From contig JAHFQQ010000191.1 in assembly GCA_023259235.1 (NCBI GenBank), forward strand, positions 1 to 6,847: DNA of 6,847 bases, written 5' to 3'. The stretch's first letter is position 1, and every line of letters begins with the position of its first letter. A program made the position numbers and the translations under genes. The notes beneath the pieces are model-generated. The model was not told the origin of the DNA. It searched no databases and saw nothing but the letters and a program-made list of their open reading frames with translations. This document shows, piece by piece, positions 5,584 to 6,847 of this stretch. This DNA is from Polaromonas sp. (lineage in GTDB: Bacteria > Pseudomonadota > Gammaproteobacteria > Burkholderiales > Burkholderiaceae_C).

Positions 5584-6847
5584 TCAGATGTCGCGCGCAA
5601 GCCGCAACCCGCTGAATTGCCACTGCGCATCGGGCGGGAAAAAGTTGCGGTAACTGGCGCGAATGTGGCTGCGCGGCGTGGCGCATGAGCCGCCGCGCAG
5701 CACAAACTGGTTGCACATGAATTTGCCGTTGTACTCACCCACCAGCCCGGGCCACGGTTTGTAGCCCGGATACGGGTTGTAGCTGGACTGTGTCCACTCC
5801 CAGACATCGCCCAGCATTTGCGCCGGAGCGCCGTGGCCGGCCTCCTGTTGCGGCAGGGGGTGGCAGGCCGGATGTTCGGCAAAGTTGCCGTCTCGCGCGC
5901 CAGATTCTGGCAGTGCGCGCGCCGCGAGTTCCCATTCAAACTCGGTTGGCAGCCGCGCGCCAGCCCAGCGTGCAAAGGCGTCTGCCTCAAAGTAGCTGAG
6001 ATGGCACACCGGGGTGTGCGGATCCACTTTCAGCAGCCCTTGCAGCGTGAAATGGTGGTAGTCGCTGGCAGGCTCCTGCCAGTAAAGCGGCAGCCTGTGC
6101 TGGCCCGCTTGCACCCAGTCCCAGCCCAGTGACAACCACAGATCGGGCCGCTGATAGCCACCATCGGCAATGAATGCCATCATCTCGCCATTGGTGGCTG
6201 GCCGGCTGGCCAGCTCGAACGGCGCAATGTACACGCGGTGGCGTGGCTCCTCGTTGTCAAACGCAAACTCGCCGTCGAGCGTGGAGTCAAAGCCGTGGCT
6301 TGCCAGGCCACCGGTGTAACGCTGCCAGCGCACCGGCTGGGGCTGGGCGTCGGCCAGCGGCCTGCGCGCGGTGTAAGCGGGCCATTGTGGATTGCATGAC
6401 AAGGCGTGCTTGATGTCGGTCAGCAGGAGTTCCTGGTGCTGCTGCTCGTGCTGCAGCCCCAGTGTGATGAGCGGCGCCAGCTCGTTTTGTACTGCCTTGT
6501 CCGCGCCTGCCAACAGTGCCAGTACGCGCGCATCGACCTGCGCCCGCCAGGCCAGCACCTGTGCCAGCGCAGGGCGGCTGACAAGGCCCCGATTTGGGCG
6601 CGGATACTTGTCGCCAACACCGTTGTAATAGCTGTTGAACAGAACGCGGAAGCTGGCGTCAAAGGGTTTGAAGTCCGGTTCAAAATTTTCCAGCACAAAG
6701 GTCTCGAAAAACCAGGTCGCGTGGGCCAGATGCCACTTGGTGGGGCTGGCGTCGGGCATGGACTGAAGCTGGCAGTCTTCGGCGCTGAGCGGCTGCGCCA
6801 GCCTCACGGTTTGGCCACGAACCTGCTCAAAACGCTGGGCCAGCAGT
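5584..6847 (-). CDS. egtB: Ergothioneine biosynthesis protein EgtB family (5' end outside window)
   Basis: A non-heme iron sulfoxide synthase that would join a cysteine-type thiol to trimethylhistidine using oxygen, giving the sulfoxide precursor of ergothioneine. The N-terminal DinB-type domain supplies the iron ligands. Numbering from the GTG at 6807, they are H29 in KWHLAHATWFFE and H120 and H124 in LQHEQQHQELLL, matching the three-histidine site known for mycobacterial EgtB. The C-terminal formylglycine-synthase-like domain runs from about 188 (EPRHRVYIAPFELA) to the end, with RLPTEFEWELAAR (285-297), GDVWEWT (333-339), LRGGSC (370-375) and a terminal GLRLARD. The frame is open past that GTG to the right edge (LLAQRFEQVRGQTVRLAQPL), and this resembles the normal N-terminal helix, so the true start is outside the window. 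Whether its sulfur donor is gamma-glutamylcysteine or cysteine cannot be read here. EgtD, the usual partner, is not in the window; it is not downstream, where doxX converges. Confidence 0.9.
   Translation of the reverse strand, partial: LLAQRFEQVRGQTVRLAQPLSAEDCQLQSMPDASPTKWHLAHATWFFETFVLENFEPDFKPFDASFRVLFNSYYNGVGDKYPRPNRGLVSRPALAQVLAWRAQVDARVLALLAGADKAVQNELAPLITLGLQHEQQHQELLLTDIKHALSCNPQWPAYTARRPLADAQPQPVRWQRYTGGLASHGFDSTLDGEFAFDNEEPRHRVYIAPFELASRPATNGEMMAFIADGGYQRPDLWLSLGWDWVQAGQHRLPLYWQEPASDYHHFTLQGLLKVDPHTPVCHLSYFEADAFARWAGARLPTEFEWELAARALPESGARDGNFAEHPACHPLPQQEAGHGAPAQMLGDVWEWTQSSYNPYPGYKPWPGLVGEYNGKFMCNQFVLRGGSCATPRSHIRASYRNFFPPDAQWQFSGLRLARDI

Noticed and set aside
5570..5584. Small GCG-CAG-CGC hairpin followed by five T as a terminator for doxX
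   Set aside because: The stem is only three to four base pairs with a three-base loop, too weak to call, and it abuts the stop of the converging egtB.

Overview
The window looks like chromosomal DNA of a GC-rich beta-proteobacterium, most likely Burkholderiales and perhaps a Comamonadaceae member related to Polaromonas or Rhodoferax. This is inferred from codon use, the gene families present and the style of the intergenic DNA; there is no rRNA or other marker to confirm it. I see no tRNA or rRNA gene, insertion sequence, CRISPR array or phage gene. Six protein genes fill almost the whole window, and every gap between them is under 130 bases.

Left part (1-3089). A haloalkane dehalogenase of the DhlA/DhmA type (HLD-I, alpha/beta hydrolase) runs rightward. 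Its reading frame and its family similarity extend upstream of the first ordinary start codon. It ends tail to tail with, and overlapping, a leftward pair: a renalase-like FAD oxidoreductase followed 18 bases later by gluQRS (glutamyl-queuosine tRNA-Asp synthetase). The two leftward genes look co-transcribed. The GluQRS protein carries an unusual in-frame insertion of about 30 residues, and its DNA contains an inverted repeat.

Middle part (3189-5473). A leftward LysR-type regulator is divergent from a rightward pirin gene, which is followed by a DoxX-family membrane protein. The intergenic region between regulator and pirin holds a perfect 17-base palindrome that includes a T-N11-A LysR box. 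It is centred about 64 bases upstream of the transcription start predicted for pirin, the usual position for a LysR recognition site. This suggests a small self-contained unit in which the regulator controls pirin and possibly doxX.

Right part (5584-6847). A leftward egtB-like gene (ergothioneine sulfoxide synthase family) enters from the right edge, so its N-terminus lies outside the window. It converges on the DoxX gene across a 110-base gap with a GC-rich hairpin. No egtD is visible here.

How the genes fit together: pirin, DoxX and EgtB all belong to families linked to redox or thiol chemistry, but the sequence does not show that they share a pathway. The most interesting points are the dehalogenase (complete catalytic set, no 1,2-dichloroethane-type cap repeat, uncertain start), the GluQRS insertion, and the LysR palindrome. 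Nothing here looks like a wholly new multi-gene system.
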